Shown here in pieces: positions 19,876-30,303 of a DNA stretch of 64,000 nt (the first letter of the stretch is position 1; every line of letters begins with the position of its first letter). The position numbers and the translations under genes are program-made. Below the pieces are notes generated by a model. The model was not told where the DNA came from. It was given only the letters and a program-made list of their open reading frames with translations, and did not search any database. The DNA comes from Pseudomonadota bacterium. GTDB taxonomy: Bacteria; Pseudomonadota; Gammaproteobacteria; Burkholderiales; Burkholderiaceae_C. The stretch lies in the NCBI GenBank assembly GCA_020161775.1, contig JAIUOW010000020.1:34382-98381 (forward strand), written 5' to 3'.

Positions 19876-22800
19876 ATGCAAGACTCTCATTCCGTTCCGG
19901 GTTCAAGCCGCTGGCAATTCTGGATTGATCGCGGCGGCACTTTCACCGACATCGTGGCCAAGCGGCCCGACGGCACGTTGATCACGCACAAGCTGCTCAG
20001 CGAGAACCCCGAGCAGTACAAGGACGCTGCCGTGGCCGGCATCCGCCACCTGCTGGGTTTGAAGCGCGGCGAGCCGGTCACGCCCGAGGTGGTGGAGTGC
20101 GTGAAGATGGGCACCACGGTGGCCACCAATGCGCTGCTGGAGCGCAAGGGCGAGCCCACGCTGCTGGTCACTACGCGCGGCTTCCGTGACGCGCTGCGCA
20201 TTGCCTACCAGAACCGCCCGCGCCTGTTCGACCGCAACATCATGCTGCCCGAGCTGCTGTACACCGAGGTGATCGAGGCGCAGGAGCGACTGGGTGCGCA
20301 GGGTGAGGTGCTGCAGCCGCTGGACGAGGCATCGCTGCGCGGCGACCTGCTGGCCGCCTATGGCCGCGGCCTGCGCAGCGTGGCCATCGTGTTCATGCAC
20401 GGCTACCGCTATACGGAGCATGAACTGGCTGCCAAACGCATTGCCAAAGAGACGGGCTTCACCCAGGTCAGCACCAGCTTTGAGACCAGCCCGATGATGA
20501 AGTTCGTGAGCCGCGGCGACACGACGGTGGTGGATGCGTACCTGTCGCCCATCCTGCGCCGCTACGTGGAGCAGGTGGCCGGCGAGATGCCGGGCGTCAA
20601 GCTGTTCTTCATGCAATCGTCCGGCGGTCTGACCGATGCGCACGCTTTCCAGGGCAAGGACGCCATCCTGTCCGGCCCGGCTGGCGGCATCGTGGGCATG
20701 GCCAGGACAGCGGAGCTGGCCTTTGGCAAGTCTTCGGCGGCGGTGGCGGGGCATGACGTGAAGGTGATCGGCTTTGACATGGGCGGTACCTCCACGGATG
20801 TGAGCCACTATGCCGGTGAGTTCGAGCGCGAGTTCGAGACCCAGGTGGCTGGCGTGCGCATGCGCGCGCCGATGATGAGCATCCACACCGTGGCGGCGGG
20901 CGGCGGCTCCATCCTCGAATTTGACGGCGCGCGCTTTCGCGTGGGGCCCGAGAGCGCCGGCGCCAACCCCGGCCCGGCCAGCTACCGCCGTGGCGGCCCG
21001 CTGGCCGTGACCGACGCGAACGTGATGACGGGCAAGATCCAGCCGCGTTACTTCCCCAAGGTGTTCGGCCCGAATGCCGACGAGGCCCTGAGCTTCGAGG
21101 CGGTGGAGGCGAAGTTCAACGAGCTGGCCGGCAAGACGGGGCGCAGCGCCGAAGTGGTGGCCGAAGGCTTCATCAACATCGCCGTGCAGCAGATGGCCAA
21201 TGCCATCAAGAAGATATCGGTGGCGCGCGGCTATGACGTGACGCGCTACACGCTGCAGTGCTTTGGTGGTGCGGGTGGTCAGCATGCCTGCCTGGTGGCT
21301 GATGCCCTGGGCATGACGCGCGTGTTCGTGCACCCGCTGGCCGGTGTGCTCAGTGCCTATGGCATGGGGCTGGCTGACCAGAACGTGATCCGCGAGCAGG
21401 CGGTGGAAATGCCGCTGGCGGCGGCGTCGCTGCCGCTGGTGGCCGAGAAGCTGGACGCCCTGGGCGCGGCCGCCCAGGCAGAGCTGGAGCGCCAGCAGGT
21501 GAATGCCGGCACGGTCAAGGTGCATCACCGCGTGCATGTGCGGTATGAGGGCAGCGACTCGGCCCTGGTCGTGCCGTTTGGCGACCTGGCCACCATCAAG
21601 GCGGGCTTTGAATCGGCGTACCGCCAGCGTTTTTCCTTCCTGATGCAGGGCAAGCGGCTGGTGGTGGAGGCGGTGTCCGTCGAGGCCGTGGTGGCTGGCG
21701 ACGCGCCTGCCGAGCCGCGCCACGACACCCACGAGCCGCGCGAAGTGCCACGCCGCGAAGCCGTGCGCATGTATTCGGGTGGCCAGTGGCATGACGCCGC
21801 GCTGGTGGTGCGTGAGGACCTGCGGCCCGGCGACGTGGTGCCGGGCCCGGCCATCATTGCCGAAAAGAACGCCACCACCGTGGTGGAGCCCGGCTGGGAG
21901 GCGGAGCTAACCGCCTTGGACCATCTGGTGCTGGACCGTCGCATTCCGCGGGCCGTGAAGTTTGCCGTGGGCACCACGGTGGACCCGGTCCTGCTGGAGG
22001 TGTTCAACAACCTGTTCATGAACATTGCCGAACAGATGGGCCTGCAGCTGCAGAACACGGCCTACTCCGTCAACATCAAAGAGCGGCTGGACTTCAGCTG
22101 CGCGCTGTTTGACACCGACGGCAACCTGATCGCCAACGCACCGCACATGCCGGTGCACCTGGGTTCCATGGGCGAGAGCATCAAGACCGTGATCCGCGAG
22201 AACGCAGGCAAGATGCAGCCAGGCGATGTCTATGTGTTGAATGACCCCTACCACGGCGGCACGCACCTGCCGGACGTGACCGTCATCACGCCCGTTTACC
22301 TGGGTGCCGCGGCGCACGACAAGCCGTTGTTCTACGTGGGCAGCCGCGGCCACCATGCCGACATCGGCGGTACCACGCCCGGCTCGATGCCGCCGTTTTC
22401 CACGCGCATCGAGGAAGAGGGCGTTCAGATCAACAACGTCAAGCTGGTGGACCAGGGCGTGTTGCGCGAGGCCGAGATGGTGGCGCTGCTGCAAAGCGGG
22501 CAATACCCCAGCCGCAACCCGCAGCAGAACATGGCCGACCTGAAGGCACAGATTGCCGCCAATGAAAAGGGCGTGCAGGAACTGCGCAAGATGGCGGACC
22601 AGTTTGGCCTGGACGTGGTGCAGGCCTATATGGGCCATGTGCAGGACAACGCCGAGGAATCGGTGCGCCGTGTCATCACACGGCTGAAGGACGGTGCGTT
22701 TGCGCTGCCGCTGGACAACGGCGCGCAGATCCAGGTGGCGATCCGGGTGAACACAGCCCAGCGCAGCGCCGAAATCGACTTCACCGGCACATCGCCACAG

Positions 22801-23514
22801 CAGACCAACAACTTCAACGCGCCCACGGCGGTGTGCATGGCGGCGGTGCTGTACGTGTTCCGAACGCTGGTGGACGACGACATTCCGCTGAATGCGGGTT
22901 GCCTGAAGCCGTTGAAGGTGATCATTCCGCCGGGCTCCATGCTCAACCCAAACCCGCCGGCCTCGGTGGTGGCGGGCAATGTGGAGACTTCTACCTGCAT
23001 CACCAATTGCCTGTACGGCGCCCTGGGCGTGATGGCGGCTAGCCAGTGCACGATGAACAACTTCACCTTCGGCAATGCGTCGCACCAGTATTACGAGACC
23101 ATCTCTGGCGGGTCGGGCGCAGGGGAGGGCTTCCACGGCACGAGCGTGGTACAGACCCACATGACCAATTCGCGCCTGACGGACCCTGAGGTGCTGGAGT
23201 TCCGCTTCCCGGTGCGGCTGGACAGCTATGAAATCCGCCATGGCTCCGGCGGTGCCGGGCAGTACCAGGGCGGCAACGGTGGCGTGCGGCGCGTGCGCTT
23301 CCTGGAGAACATGACGGCCAGCATCCTGTCCAACGGGCGCAAGCATGGCGCGTTTGGCATGGCCGGTGGCCAGCCAGGGCAGGTGGGCATCAACCGCGTG
23401 GTGCGCAGCAACGGAACCGTCGAGGAACTGGGCCACATCGGCCAGGCTGAAATGAAGCCGGGCGATGTGTTTGAAATCCACACGCCAGGCGGCGGCGGCT
23501 ACGGCGCGGCCTGA
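19876..23514 (+). CDS. 5-oxoprolinase / hydantoinase, HyuA-HyuB fusion
   Basis: A 1212-residue fused protein, the length of single-chain ATP-dependent 5-oxoprolinases. The N-terminal hydantoinase A part has [16 protein letters not shown] (residue ~15), [17 protein letters not shown] and the phosphate-binding block [12 protein letters not shown] (residue ~300). The hydantoinase B part, beginning near residue 690, has [19 protein letters not shown] and [10 protein letters not shown]. 5-oxoprolinase opens 5-oxo-L-proline to L-glutamate using ATP; N-methylhydantoinases share the fold, so substrate is not certain. It closes the operon that begins with the D-glutamate-cyclase-like gene. The ATG at 19876 is within 11 bases of the dctP stop. 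Confidence 0.9.
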   Translation: MQDSHSVPGSSRWQFWIDRGGTFTDIVAKRPDGTLITHKLLSENPEQYKDAAVAGIRHLLGLKRGEPVTPEVVECVKMGTTVATNALLERKGEPTLLVTTRGFRDALRIAYQNRPRLFDRNIMLPELLYTEVIEAQERLGAQGEVLQPLDEASLRGDLLAAYGRGLRSVAIVFMHGYRYTEHELAAKRIAKETGFTQVSTSFETSPMMKFVSRGDTTVVDAYLSPILRRYVEQVAGEMPGVKLFFMQSSGGLTDAHAFQGKDAILSGPAGGIVGMARTAELAFGKSSAAVAGHDVKVIGFDMGGTSTDVSHYAGEFEREFETQVAGVRMRAPMMSIHTVAAGGGSILEFDGARFRVGPESAGANPGPASYRRGGPLAVTDANVMTGKIQPRYFPKVFGPNADEALSFEAVEAKFNELAGKTGRSAEVVAEGFINIAVQQMANAIKKISVARGYDVTRYTLQCFGGAGGQHACLVADALGMTRVFVHPLAGVLSAYGMGLADQNVIREQAVEMPLAAASLPLVAEKLDALGAAAQAELERQQVNAGTVKVHHRVHVRYEGSDSALVVPFGDLATIKAGFESAYRQRFSFLMQGKRLVVEAVSVEAVVAGDAPAEPRHDTHEPREVPRREAVRMYSGGQWHDAALVVREDLRPGDVVPGPAIIAEKNATTVVEPGWEAELTALDHLVLDRRIPRAVKFAVGTTVDPVLLEVFNNLFMNIAEQMGLQLQNTAYSVNIKERLDFSCALFDTDGNLIANAPHMPVHLGSMGESIKTVIRENAGKMQPGDVYVLNDPYHGGTHLPDVTVITPVYLGAAAHDKPLFYVGSRGHHADIGGTTPGSMPPFSTRIEEEGVQINNVKLVDQGVLREAEMVALLQSGQYPSRNPQQNMADLKAQIAANEKGVQELRKMADQFGLDVVQAYMGHVQDNAEESVRRVITRLKDGAFALPLDNGAQIQVAIRVNTAQRSAEIDFTGTSPQQTNNFNAPTAVCMAAVLYVFRTLVDDDIPLNAGCLKPLKVIIPPGSMLNPNPPASVVAGNVETSTCITNCLYGALGVMAASQCTMNNFTFGNASHQYYETISGGSGAGEGFHGTSVVQTHMTNSRLTDPEVLEFRFPVRLDSYEIRHGSGGAGQYQGGNGGVRRVRFLENMTASILSNGRKHGAFGMAGGQPGQVGINRVVRSNGTVEELGHIGQAEMKPGDVFEIHTPGGGGYGAA

Positions 23515-23643
23515 CGGGGCACACGCTGGCGCAGGACCTGGGGCAAGCCGAAGCACAGCGGCGCACGGCGGATTTGTTGCCGCTGTTTGGTGCTGCGGTG
23601 CCCGGCGTGGCGGTGCGGCGGCAAATTACCGACAATCGTGCGC

Positions 23644-24177
23644 ATGAACAGCGCTTTCATTGACAACTACCGCTTCCTGGCACGCTACAACGCCTGGTTC
23701 AACGAACGCCTGTACGGCGCGTGTGACGGGCTCACCGAGGCGCAACGCCTGCACGACCATGGCGCCTTCTTTGGCTCCATCCACGGCACGCTGAACCATC
23801 TGGTCTGGGGCGACACCATGTGGCTCCAGCGCTTCAACGCCCAAGGCGAGGGCTTTGCCGCCTTGGGCGGCGGTGTGCTGAGCTTGCCGTCGGGCGCCAC
23901 GTACGGCACGGTGCTGGAGTCTGACTGGGCTGCGCTCAAGGCCCGGCGTGAACGGCTGGACGCGGCCATTGAAGCCTGGCTGGCGCAGATGCCTGAAGAC
24001 TTTCCCTTGCGCACCATGCGCTATGCCAATACGCGGGGCGTGTGGCGTGAGCACCCGGCCTGGCAGGCCATGACGCATTTCTTCAACCACCAGACCCACC
24101 ACCGTGGCCAGGTGACCACGCTGCTGAGCCAGATCGGGGTGGATGTGGGGGTGACGGACCTGATCGCGCTGGTTTGA
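23644..24177 (+). CDS. DinB family protein
   Basis: A 177-residue protein of the DinB four-helix metal-binding fold. The pattern YNAWFNERLY near the start, HGTLNHLVWGDTMWLQRF in the middle and HFFNHQTHHRGQVTTLLSQ near the end supplies the usual three histidine ligands. Members include thiol transferases and damage-induced proteins; the specific role is unknown. It follows the 5-oxoprolinase after 129 bases that carry no supported gene, and is closed by a strong terminator. Confidence 0.88.
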   Translation: MNSAFIDNYRFLARYNAWFNERLYGACDGLTEAQRLHDHGAFFGSIHGTLNHLVWGDTMWLQRFNAQGEGFAALGGGVLSLPSGATYGTVLESDWAALKARRERLDAAIEAWLAQMPEDFPLRTMRYANTRGVWREHPAWQAMTHFFNHQTHHRGQVTTLLSQIGVDVGVTDLIALV

Positions 24178-24209
24178 GTCTGCAAGCGCCGCGCCCACGC
24201 GCGAGAAGC

Positions 24210-24235
24210 AAAAAGCCCGCTGCTGCGGGCTTTTG
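24210..24235. terminator. Bidirectional rho-independent terminator
   Basis: AAAAGCCCGC-tgct-GCGGGCTTTT is a perfect hairpin with A- and T-runs on its two sides. It separates the rightward dinB from the leftward helix-hairpin-helix gene and can serve both. Confidence 0.9.
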
Positions 24236-24252
24236 CGTTGGCGCGAGGTGGC

Positions 24253-24594
24253 TCAGTTCTTCGCCGTGTCGGCTTTCTTGCCGGCGGACTTGTCAGCCTT
24301 GGAGGCCTGGTCGGCCGGCGTCGCGGCAGCCGCCTTGAAGGCCTCGCCCTTGACCGTCAGGCCTTCCTTGGAGAAGCGCGCTGCGTTGGCGGGGCCGATG
24401 CCCTGGACGCGGGTGATCAGGTCGTTCCAGTCCTTGAATTCACCTTTCTTGCGCTCGTCCATGATGCGCTTGGTCATGGCCGGGCCGATGCCGCGCACGC
24501 CGTCCAGTTCGGCCTCGGTGGCCTTGTTGACGTCAGCGGCATGGGAAGTGACTGCACACAGCAAGGCCACAACGGCCAGCAGTTTCTTGAACAT
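24253..24594 (-). CDS. ComEA-like helix-hairpin-helix protein, exported
   Basis: A 113-residue protein with a signal peptide (MFKKLLAVVALLCAVTSHA) followed by two helix-hairpin-helix motifs (ELDGVRGIGPAMTKRIMDE and LITRVQGIGPANAARF). This is the ComEA-type module that binds double-stranded DNA without sequence preference. A Lys/Ala-rich tail follows. Periplasmic proteins of this sort take part in DNA uptake in competent relatives, but without other competence genes nearby the role is open. AGGAGG lies a few bases upstream of the ATG. Confidence 0.85.
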   Translation of the reverse strand: MFKKLLAVVALLCAVTSHAADVNKATEAELDGVRGIGPAMTKRIMDERKKGEFKDWNDLITRVQGIGPANAARFSKEGLTVKGEAFKAAAATPADQASKADKSAGKKADTAKN

Positions 24595-24671
24595 GGGAAT
24601 CCTCCTTGATTTGAATAAACACCCGGCCCGATTGCCAGGCTGGGCGAGTTTAATAAATCAAAAGTACCAAA

Positions 24672-25667
24672 TCAAGAGTTCAATAGTGACTTCATGTAAG
24701 AAGAAACACCGCTTTGCACATCCGCGAACGCATGGTCGCAGCCTGCGGTGCGCAATGCGCTCAGGTCGGCCTGGGTATAGCACTGGTACTTGCCCCTCAG
24801 TGCTTCGGGGAAGGGCACGTATTCAATCAGGCCTTGTGCCACCGCGCCCGCAAGGTCCAGTGGCGGTGCGCTGCGCAGCGCATTGACGGTGGCCAGTGCC
24901 ACGTCGTTGAACGGTTGCGCGCGCCCGGTGCCCAGATTGAACAGGCCGGATTTTTGCGGATGGTCAAAGAACCACAGGTTGACCGCCACGACGTCGTCGA
25001 TGAAGACAAAGTCCCGCTGCTGCTCGCCTGCGCCATAGCCGCCGTAGTCACCAAACAGCTTGACCTTGCCGTCGGCGCGGAACTGGTTGAACTGGTGAAA
25101 TGCCACGCTGGCCATGCGGCCCTTGTGCTGCTCGCGCGGTCCGTACACATTGAAGTACCGGAAGCCCGCTACCTGGTGGGTAGCGTCCTGGAACTGCGCG
25201 CCCAGCTCGCGGCGCATGCGCTGGTCAAACAGCAGCTTGCTGTAGCCATAGACATTCAGCGGCTTTTCAAATTCGGGGCTTTCGCGGAACGTGTCGGAGC
25301 CGCCATAGGTGGCTGCGGACGATGCGTACAGCAGCCGCACGCCGCGCTGGCGGCACGCATGGAACAGGCCGCAGGACAACGTGTAGTTGTTGTCCATCAT
25401 GTACTTGCCGTCGGTTTCCATGGTGTCGCTGCAGGCGCCTTCATGGAACACCGCCTCGACCTTGCCGAAGCCGCCTTCGGCAAACAGGTCGTAGAACAGG
25501 TCGGCATCCACATAGTCCGCGATGCGCAGGTCGGCCAGGTTGCGGAATTTGTCGCCCTGCGTCAGGTCGTCCACCGCAATGATGTCGTCGATGCCCCGGG
25601 CGTTCAGGCCCCGCACGATGTTGCTGCCAATGAAGCCGGCCGCGCCGGTGACGACTACTCTTGTCAT
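24672..25667 (-). CDS. hldD: ADP-L-glycero-D-manno-heptose 6-epimerase
   Basis: A 331-residue epimerase acting on ADP-heptose, the last step of heptose precursor synthesis for the LPS inner core. It has an N-terminal Rossmann motif ([11 protein letters not shown]), the active-site YGYSK pair (YxxxK) and heptose-epimerase blocks ([38 protein letters not shown]). Length equals the family norm. It overlaps hldA by 4 bases and is the last gene of the leftward run that begins around gyrA. Confidence 0.95.
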   Translation of the reverse strand: MTRVVVTGAAGFIGSNIVRGLNARGIDDIIAVDDLTQGDKFRNLADLRIADYVDADLFYDLFAEGGFGKVEAVFHEGACSDTMETDGKYMMDNNYTLSCGLFHACRQRGVRLLYASSAATYGGSDTFRESPEFEKPLNVYGYSKLLFDQRMRRELGAQFQDATHQVAGFRYFNVYGPREQHKGRMASVAFHQFNQFRADGKVKLFGDYGGYGAGEQQRDFVFIDDVVAVNLWFFDHPQKSGLFNLGTGRAQPFNDVALATVNALRSAPPLDLAGAVAQGLIEYVPFPEALRGKYQCYTQADLSALRTAGCDHAFADVQSGVSSYMKSLLNS

Positions 25668-26596
25668 GCAAACAACTCCTCATAGGACACCGTGGCAGTG
25701 CCGAATTTGCCCACCACGATGCCGCCCGCCTTGTTGGCCAGCGGCATGGCCTCACGCAGGGGCAGGCCCGCAGCCACCAGGGTGGCCAGAGTGGCAATTA
25801 CCGTGTCCCCGGCACCCGTGACGTCAAACACCTCGCGCGCCTGGGCCTTGACGTGCAGTTCACCCTGCGCATCAAAGAGGCTCATGCCTTCTTCGCTGCG
25901 GGTCACGAGCAGGGCGCCCAGGGACAGCGATTCGCGCAGGGCCTGGGCCTTGTCGCGCAGCGCGGATTCACTGCCCCAACTGCCCACCACCTGCTGCAGC
26001 TCGGCCCGGTTGGGTGTGATGACGCTGGCGCCGGCATAACGTGAATAGTCCGAGCCCTTGGGGTCCACCAGCACCGGCTTGCCGGCGGCGCGCGCGGCGC
26101 TGATCATGGTGGCGATGTGGGCCAGGCCGCCCTTGCCGTAGTCGGAGAACAGTACGGCGTCATGGGCCGGTGCCAGGCGCGCGAAAGCCTCGGTCTGCGA
26201 GGCCAGCGCTTCGTGGTCGGGTTCGCTTTCAAAGTCCAGACGCAACAGCTGCTGCTGGCGGCCGATCACGCGCAGCTTCACCGTGGTTTGCAGGCCGGCG
26301 TCGCGCGCCAGGTGCGTGCTGATGCCGGTGCTTTGCATCAGATGCTCCAGCTTGCGCCCGGGCTCGTCGTCGCCGATCACGCCAATGAAGCTGGCCTGGG
26401 CGCCCAGCGTGGCGATGTTGTAGGCCACGTTGGCCGCGGCGCCGATGCGCTCTTCCTCGCGCGAGACGCGCACCACGGGCACGGGTGCTTCGGGGGAAAT
26501 GCGGTCCACGGCGCCGTGCCAGTAGCGGTCCAGCATGGCGTCACCCACCACCAGAACGCGGGCGGCGGCGAGGGTTTCTTTGGATATATGGCTCAT
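25664..26596 (-). CDS. hldA: D-glycero-beta-D-manno-heptose-7-phosphate kinase (RfaE domain I)
   Basis: A 310-residue PfkB-type sugar kinase that phosphorylates heptose 7-phosphate at C1. It has [10 protein letters not shown] and [18 protein letters not shown] near the start, and the ATP/anion-hole motif [14 protein letters not shown] near residue 255. It contains only the kinase half of the E. coli HldE protein, so the adenylyltransferase half must be encoded elsewhere (hldC type). It overlaps both neighbours by 4 bases. rfaE1 is a synonym. Confidence 0.92.
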   Translation of the reverse strand: MSHISKETLAAARVLVVGDAMLDRYWHGAVDRISPEAPVPVVRVSREEERIGAAANVAYNIATLGAQASFIGVIGDDEPGRKLEHLMQSTGISTHLARDAGLQTTVKLRVIGRQQQLLRLDFESEPDHEALASQTEAFARLAPAHDAVLFSDYGKGGLAHIATMISAARAAGKPVLVDPKGSDYSRYAGASVITPNRAELQQVVGSWGSESALRDKAQALRESLSLGALLVTRSEEGMSLFDAQGELHVKAQAREVFDVTGAGDTVIATLATLVAAGLPLREAMPLANKAGGIVVGKFGTATVSYEELFA

Positions 26597-27726
26597 AGCT
26601 CTTCAACCCGGCGGGCCGGGTAGCTGTCCCAGGCCTGGCAGCCGGGGCATTGCCAGAAATGCTGCTTGGCCTCAAAACCGCAGGCCGCGCAGCGGTAGCG
26701 GCGCAGGGGCTTCACGGCATGCTCCAGCGCGTTCTGGACATAGGGGTGGGCCTGCTCGTGCTCCAGCTTTTCACTGGCCAGCCAGCGCGACGCGGCCACC
26801 AGCGAGGGCTCGCGCTCCAGGTGGCGCATGTACCACGCGCGGGCCGCTTGGGGATCGGCTTCGAGTGCGGCAATCGCATCCAGCACATCCAGCGACGGGT
26901 GCAGTTCATAGCTGGTCTGCAGCACCTGCATGACCTGTTCCTGCTGGCCGCTGGTCATCGCGGCGTCGGCCAGCCGCGCTGCCATCAGCGGGATGGACGC
27001 CGGCGACCGGTTGGCCAGGCCCATCAGGGTTTTCATGGCGGCGTCGTGCTCGCCTGCGCGGGTCTGCATCGCGGCCAGTTCCATGCGCGCGCGCGGCGCA
27101 TCAGGCGCCACCGTCATGGCCTGGCGCAGCAACGGTTCGGCCGCTTCATCGCTGGCCTGGGCGGCCTGCTCGCACAGGTAATGGGCGATGCGGGTCGTGA
27201 AGGTGCCTTCGCTGCCGGTTTCCAGCCTGCGCGCGATGTCGGTGGCCTGGGCCCAGTCGCGCGAGCGTTCGTAGATGGCCAGCAACGCCAGGCGTGCCTG
27301 CGTTTCGAAGGCTGTGCCCTCCAGTTTGCGCAGGGCCTCCTCCGCGCGGTCCAGCAGGCCGGCTTTCAGGAAGTCCAGCGCCAATGCATGCTGGGCACGC
27401 TCGCGGTCGGCGCGGCTCAGGTCGCCGCGCGACAGCAGATGTTCATGCACGCGGACCGCGCGTTCGTACTCGCCGCGGCGGCGAAACAGGTTGCCCAGGG
27501 CAAAGTGCAGCTCGGAAGTGTCGGGGTCGTTTTGCACCGCCTCGATGAACGCGTCAATCGCCTGGTCCTGCTGTTCGTTGAGCAGGTAATTCAGGCCCTT
27601 GAAGTACGCCTTGGGCGCCTGGCGGTTCTCAATGCGCAGCTGGCGCAAGTCCAGCCTTGAAGCCAGCCAGCCCAGCACGAATGCCACCGGCAGCCCCAGC
27701 AGGATCCAGCTCAGGTCAAAGTCCAT
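26593..27726 (-). CDS. lapB: LPS assembly protein B, TPR membrane protein with rubredoxin-like zinc domain
   Basis: A 377-residue protein (YciM/LapB) that regulates LPS amount by targeting LpxC to FtsH in E. coli. It has one N-terminal membrane helix (WILLGLPVAFVLGWLA), a series of TPR repeats (e.g. YFKGLNYLLNEQQDQAIDAF) and a C-terminal rubredoxin-type metal site, CAAC and CPGC (residues ~348-370). All key elements are present. It overlaps lapA by 11 bases and hldA by 4. Confidence 0.93.
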   Translation of the reverse strand: MDFDLSWILLGLPVAFVLGWLASRLDLRQLRIENRQAPKAYFKGLNYLLNEQQDQAIDAFIEAVQNDPDTSELHFALGNLFRRRGEYERAVRVHEHLLSRGDLSRADRERAQHALALDFLKAGLLDRAEEALRKLEGTAFETQARLALLAIYERSRDWAQATDIARRLETGSEGTFTTRIAHYLCEQAAQASDEAAEPLLRQAMTVAPDAPRARMELAAMQTRAGEHDAAMKTLMGLANRSPASIPLMAARLADAAMTSGQQEQVMQVLQTSYELHPSLDVLDAIAALEADPQAARAWYMRHLEREPSLVAASRWLASEKLEHEQAHPYVQNALEHAVKPLRRYRCAACGFEAKQHFWQCPGCQAWDSYPARRVEEL

Positions 27727-28012
27727 GGGGGGCCGCCGGCGGGCTGTCGTCCGAGGTGGCCGCGGCTTGCGCGCCGTTCGGGGCCACTGTGGCCTTGTGC
27801 GCCGCTGTGCGTTGGCGCCACCAGCGCGGCACCATGCCCATGACGCCCACGGCCAGGCCCAGCGTAAAGGCGGTCAGCACCACGAGTACCAGCGGCGCAC
27901 GCCATTGGGTACCAAAGAAGAAGTGCACCGTTGCGTCCTGCTGGTTGTTCAGCGCGAAGGCGAACAGGGTAAAAAAAATGGCTGCCTTGAGCAGCCACAT
28001 GAGGTATTTCAT
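27716..28012 (-). CDS. lapA: LapA family membrane protein
   Basis: A 98-residue protein with two hydrophobic helices (near residues 5-22 and 40-62), the DUF1049/LapA type found before lapB. The N-terminal part has FFTLFAFALNNQQDATVHFF, a typical LapA block. The C-terminal third is polar and Ala-rich. It is coupled to lapB by overlap. Identification rests mainly on the context and the DUF1049 pattern. Confidence 0.88.
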   Translation of the reverse strand: MKYLMWLLKAAIFFTLFAFALNNQQDATVHFFFGTQWRAPLVLVVLTAFTLGLAVGVMGMVPRWWRQRTAAHKATVAPNGAQAAATSDDSPPAAPHGL

Positions 28013-28046
28013 TCATCTCCTCAGTGACGAGGGGATTCTATCGGGG

Positions 28047-28367
28047 TCAGCTGCCCGGCTTGCCGTCGGATGCCTGCAATTCAGCGGTGCGGCGGTCCAC
28101 GGCTTCGCGCAGGGCCTTGCCGGGCTTGAAGTGCGGGACGCGCTTTTCAGGAATGTGCACGCTTTCGCCGCTGCGCGGGTTGCGGCCCATGCGGGGCGGG
28201 CGGCGGTTGATTGAAAAGCTGCCGAAACCGCGGATCTCGATACGGTGCCCACGCACCAGTGCATCACTCATCGCGTCCAGGATCGCCTTGACGGCGTATT
28301 CCGCATCGCGGTGGGTGAGCTGGCTGAAACGCGCGGCCAGTTCTTCTACGAGGTCTGATCGGGTCAT
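28047..28367 (-). CDS. ihfB: Integration host factor subunit beta
   Basis: A 106-residue DNA-bending protein of the HU/IHF family. It has the beta-type N-terminus ([14 protein letters not shown]), the [20 protein letters not shown] arm that intercalates its proline in the minor groove, and [19 protein letters not shown]. It pairs with an alpha subunit encoded elsewhere. It lies behind rpsA, as in many proteobacteria, with a long hairpin in the gap. Confidence 0.96.
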   Translation of the reverse strand: MTRSDLVEELAARFSQLTHRDAEYAVKAILDAMSDALVRGHRIEIRGFGSFSINRRPPRMGRNPRSGESVHIPEKRVPHFKPGKALREAVDRRTAELQASDGKPGS

Positions 28368-28384
28368 GGAGTTCTAGCAAGTTG

Positions 28385-28431
28385 GGGACAGAGCACGCCG
28401 GCGGTCTGCGCCGCCGCGCGTGGTCTGTCCC
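28385..28431. other. Long interrupted hairpin between rpsA and ihfB
   Basis: GGGACAGA pairs with TCTGTCCC, and inside it CACGC pairs with GCGTG and CGGCGG with CCGCCG. There is no T-run on the ihfB side, so it is probably not a full terminator. It could be an RNA processing or attenuation site that separates very high rpsA expression from ihfB. Confidence 0.55.
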
Positions 28432-28437
28432 ACAAAT

Positions 28438-30126
28438 TTACTTGGACTCGTTGTTGTCCAGCTTGGCGCGCAGGAGGGCGCCCAGGCTGGTCGTGCCGGC
28501 GTTTTCACGCGCGGACTGCTGGCTCAGGCTGGCCATCGCACCTTGCTCGTCGGCCATGTCCTTGGCCTTGATCGACAGCTGGATGTTGCGCGTCTTGCGG
28601 TCAATGTTGACCACCACGGCGGACACTTCGTCGCCTTCCTTGAGCACGTTGCGGGCATCTTCCACGCGGTCGCGGGAGATTTCGCTGGCGCGCAGGTAGC
28701 CGATGATGTCTTCACCCAGGTCGATTTCAGCGCCCTTGGGGTCCACCGTCTTGACCTTGCCGGTCACCACGGCACCCTTGTCGTGCACCGAAGTGAAGGT
28801 GGCAAACGGGTCGCCGTCCAGCTGCTTGATGCCCAGGCTGATGCGCTCGCGGTCCACGTCCACGGCCAGCACGATGGCGTCCACTTCCTGGCCCTTCTTG
28901 TAGTTGCGCACCGCGGCTTCGCCGGGTTCGTTCCAGGACAGGTCGGACAGGTGCACCAGGCCGTCGATGCCGGCAGCCAGGCCCACGAACACGCCGAAGT
29001 CGGTGATCGACTTGATCGGGCCCTTGACGCGGTCGCCGCGCTTGGTGTTCTGCGCGAATTCCTGCCACGGGTTGGCCTTGCACTGCTTCATGCCCAGGCT
29101 GATGCGGCGCTTGTCCTCGTCGATTTCCAGGACCATGACCTCGACTTCGTCACCCAGGGCAACGATCTTGCTGGGGGCCACGTTCTTGTTGGTCCAGTCC
29201 ATCTCGGACACGTGCACCAGGCCTTCGATGCCGGGCTCCAGTTCCACGAACGCGCCGTAGTCGGCGATGTTGGTGATCTTGCCGAACATGCGCGTGCCTT
29301 GCGGGTAGCGGCGGTTCACGCCCATCCAGGGGTCGTCGCCCATCTGCTTCAAGCCCAGGGACACGCGGTTCTTCTCGGTGTCGAACTTGAGGATCTTGGC
29401 GGTGATTTCCTGGCCAGCCTGAACGACTTCGCTCGGGTGGCGGACACGGCGCCAGGCCATGTCGGTGATGTGCAGCAGGCCGTCGATGCCGCCGAGGTCC
29501 ACGAACGCACCGTACTCTGTGATGTTCTTGACGACGCCCCGAACCACGGAGCCTTCCTTCAGCGTTTCCATCAGCTTGGCGCGCTCTTCGCCCATCGAGG
29601 CCTCGACCACGGCACGGCGCGACAGCACGACGTTGTTGCGCTTGCGGTCCAGCTTGATGACCTTGAATTCCAGGGTCTTGTTTTCGTAGGGCGTCAGGTC
29701 CTTGATGGGACGCGTGTCGATCAGCGAGCCGGGCAGGAAGGCGCGGATGCCGTTGACCAGCACGGTCAGGCCGCCCTTGACCTTGCCGCTGGTGGTGCCG
29801 GTGACGAATTCGCCGGATTCCAGGGCCTTTTCCAGGCTCATCCAGGAGGCCAGGCGCTTGGCCTTGTCGCGCGACAGGATGGTGTCGCCGTAGCCGTTTT
29901 CGATGGCGTCGATGGCCACCGACACGAAGTCGCCCACCTGGACTTCGATCTCGCCCTTGTCGTTCTTGAACTCTTCGATCGGCACGTAGGCCTCGGACTT
30001 GAGTCCGGCATTGACCACGACGAAGCTGTGCTCGATACGCACGACTTCAGCGGTAATGACCTCGCCGGCGCGCATTTCCTGGCGCTGCAGCGATTCTTCA
30101 AAAAGGGCGGCAAAAGATTCAGACAT
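28438..30126 (-). CDS. rpsA: 30S ribosomal protein S1
   Basis: A 562-residue protein with six S1 (OB-fold) RNA-binding domains; clear repeats include [40 protein letters not shown] and [21 protein letters not shown]1 binds mRNA and brings it to the ribosome. The first ~100 residues form the ribosome-anchoring region ([20 protein letters not shown]). I chose the ATG at 30126; an ATG-free extension of five residues upstream is less likely. It lies between aroA-cmk and ihfB, the standard order. Confidence 0.97.
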   Translation of the reverse strand: MSESFAALFEESLQRQEMRAGEVITAEVVRIEHSFVVVNAGLKSEAYVPIEEFKNDKGEIEVQVGDFVSVAIDAIENGYGDTILSRDKAKRLASWMSLEKALESGEFVTGTTSGKVKGGLTVLVNGIRAFLPGSLIDTRPIKDLTPYENKTLEFKVIKLDRKRNNVVLSRRAVVEASMGEERAKLMETLKEGSVVRGVVKNITEYGAFVDLGGIDGLLHITDMAWRRVRHPSEVVQAGQEITAKILKFDTEKNRVSLGLKQMGDDPWMGVNRRYPQGTRMFGKITNIADYGAFVELEPGIEGLVHVSEMDWTNKNVAPSKIVALGDEVEVMVLEIDEDKRRISLGMKQCKANPWQEFAQNTKRGDRVKGPIKSITDFGVFVGLAAGIDGLVHLSDLSWNEPGEAAVRNYKKGQEVDAIVLAVDVDRERISLGIKQLDGDPFATFTSVHDKGAVVTGKVKTVDPKGAEIDLGEDIIGYLRASEISRDRVEDARNVLKEGDEVSAVVVNIDRKTRNIQLSIKAKDMADEQGAMASLSQQSARENAGTTSLGALLRAKLDNNESK

Positions 30127-30303
30127 TGAGTTTCCTTGCACGTCACACAGGTTTCCAGGCGCAAAAGCAAAATCGCTTCAGGGCGGCTGTTTTTAAGGCT
30201 GAGGACGGCGGTTTTTGCGGACGGGTCCGCGGGTTGCGTTGATGAACCACACCACCTGGGGCGCTGACGCGCGAGAAGGGCAATGCGGGCCGGGGCCAGC
30301 CGC

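Noticed and set aside
28420-30129. A 569-codon plus-strand frame opposite rpsA
   Set aside because: Antisense shadow of a highly biased, strongly expressed gene; repeats in it mirror the S1 domains.
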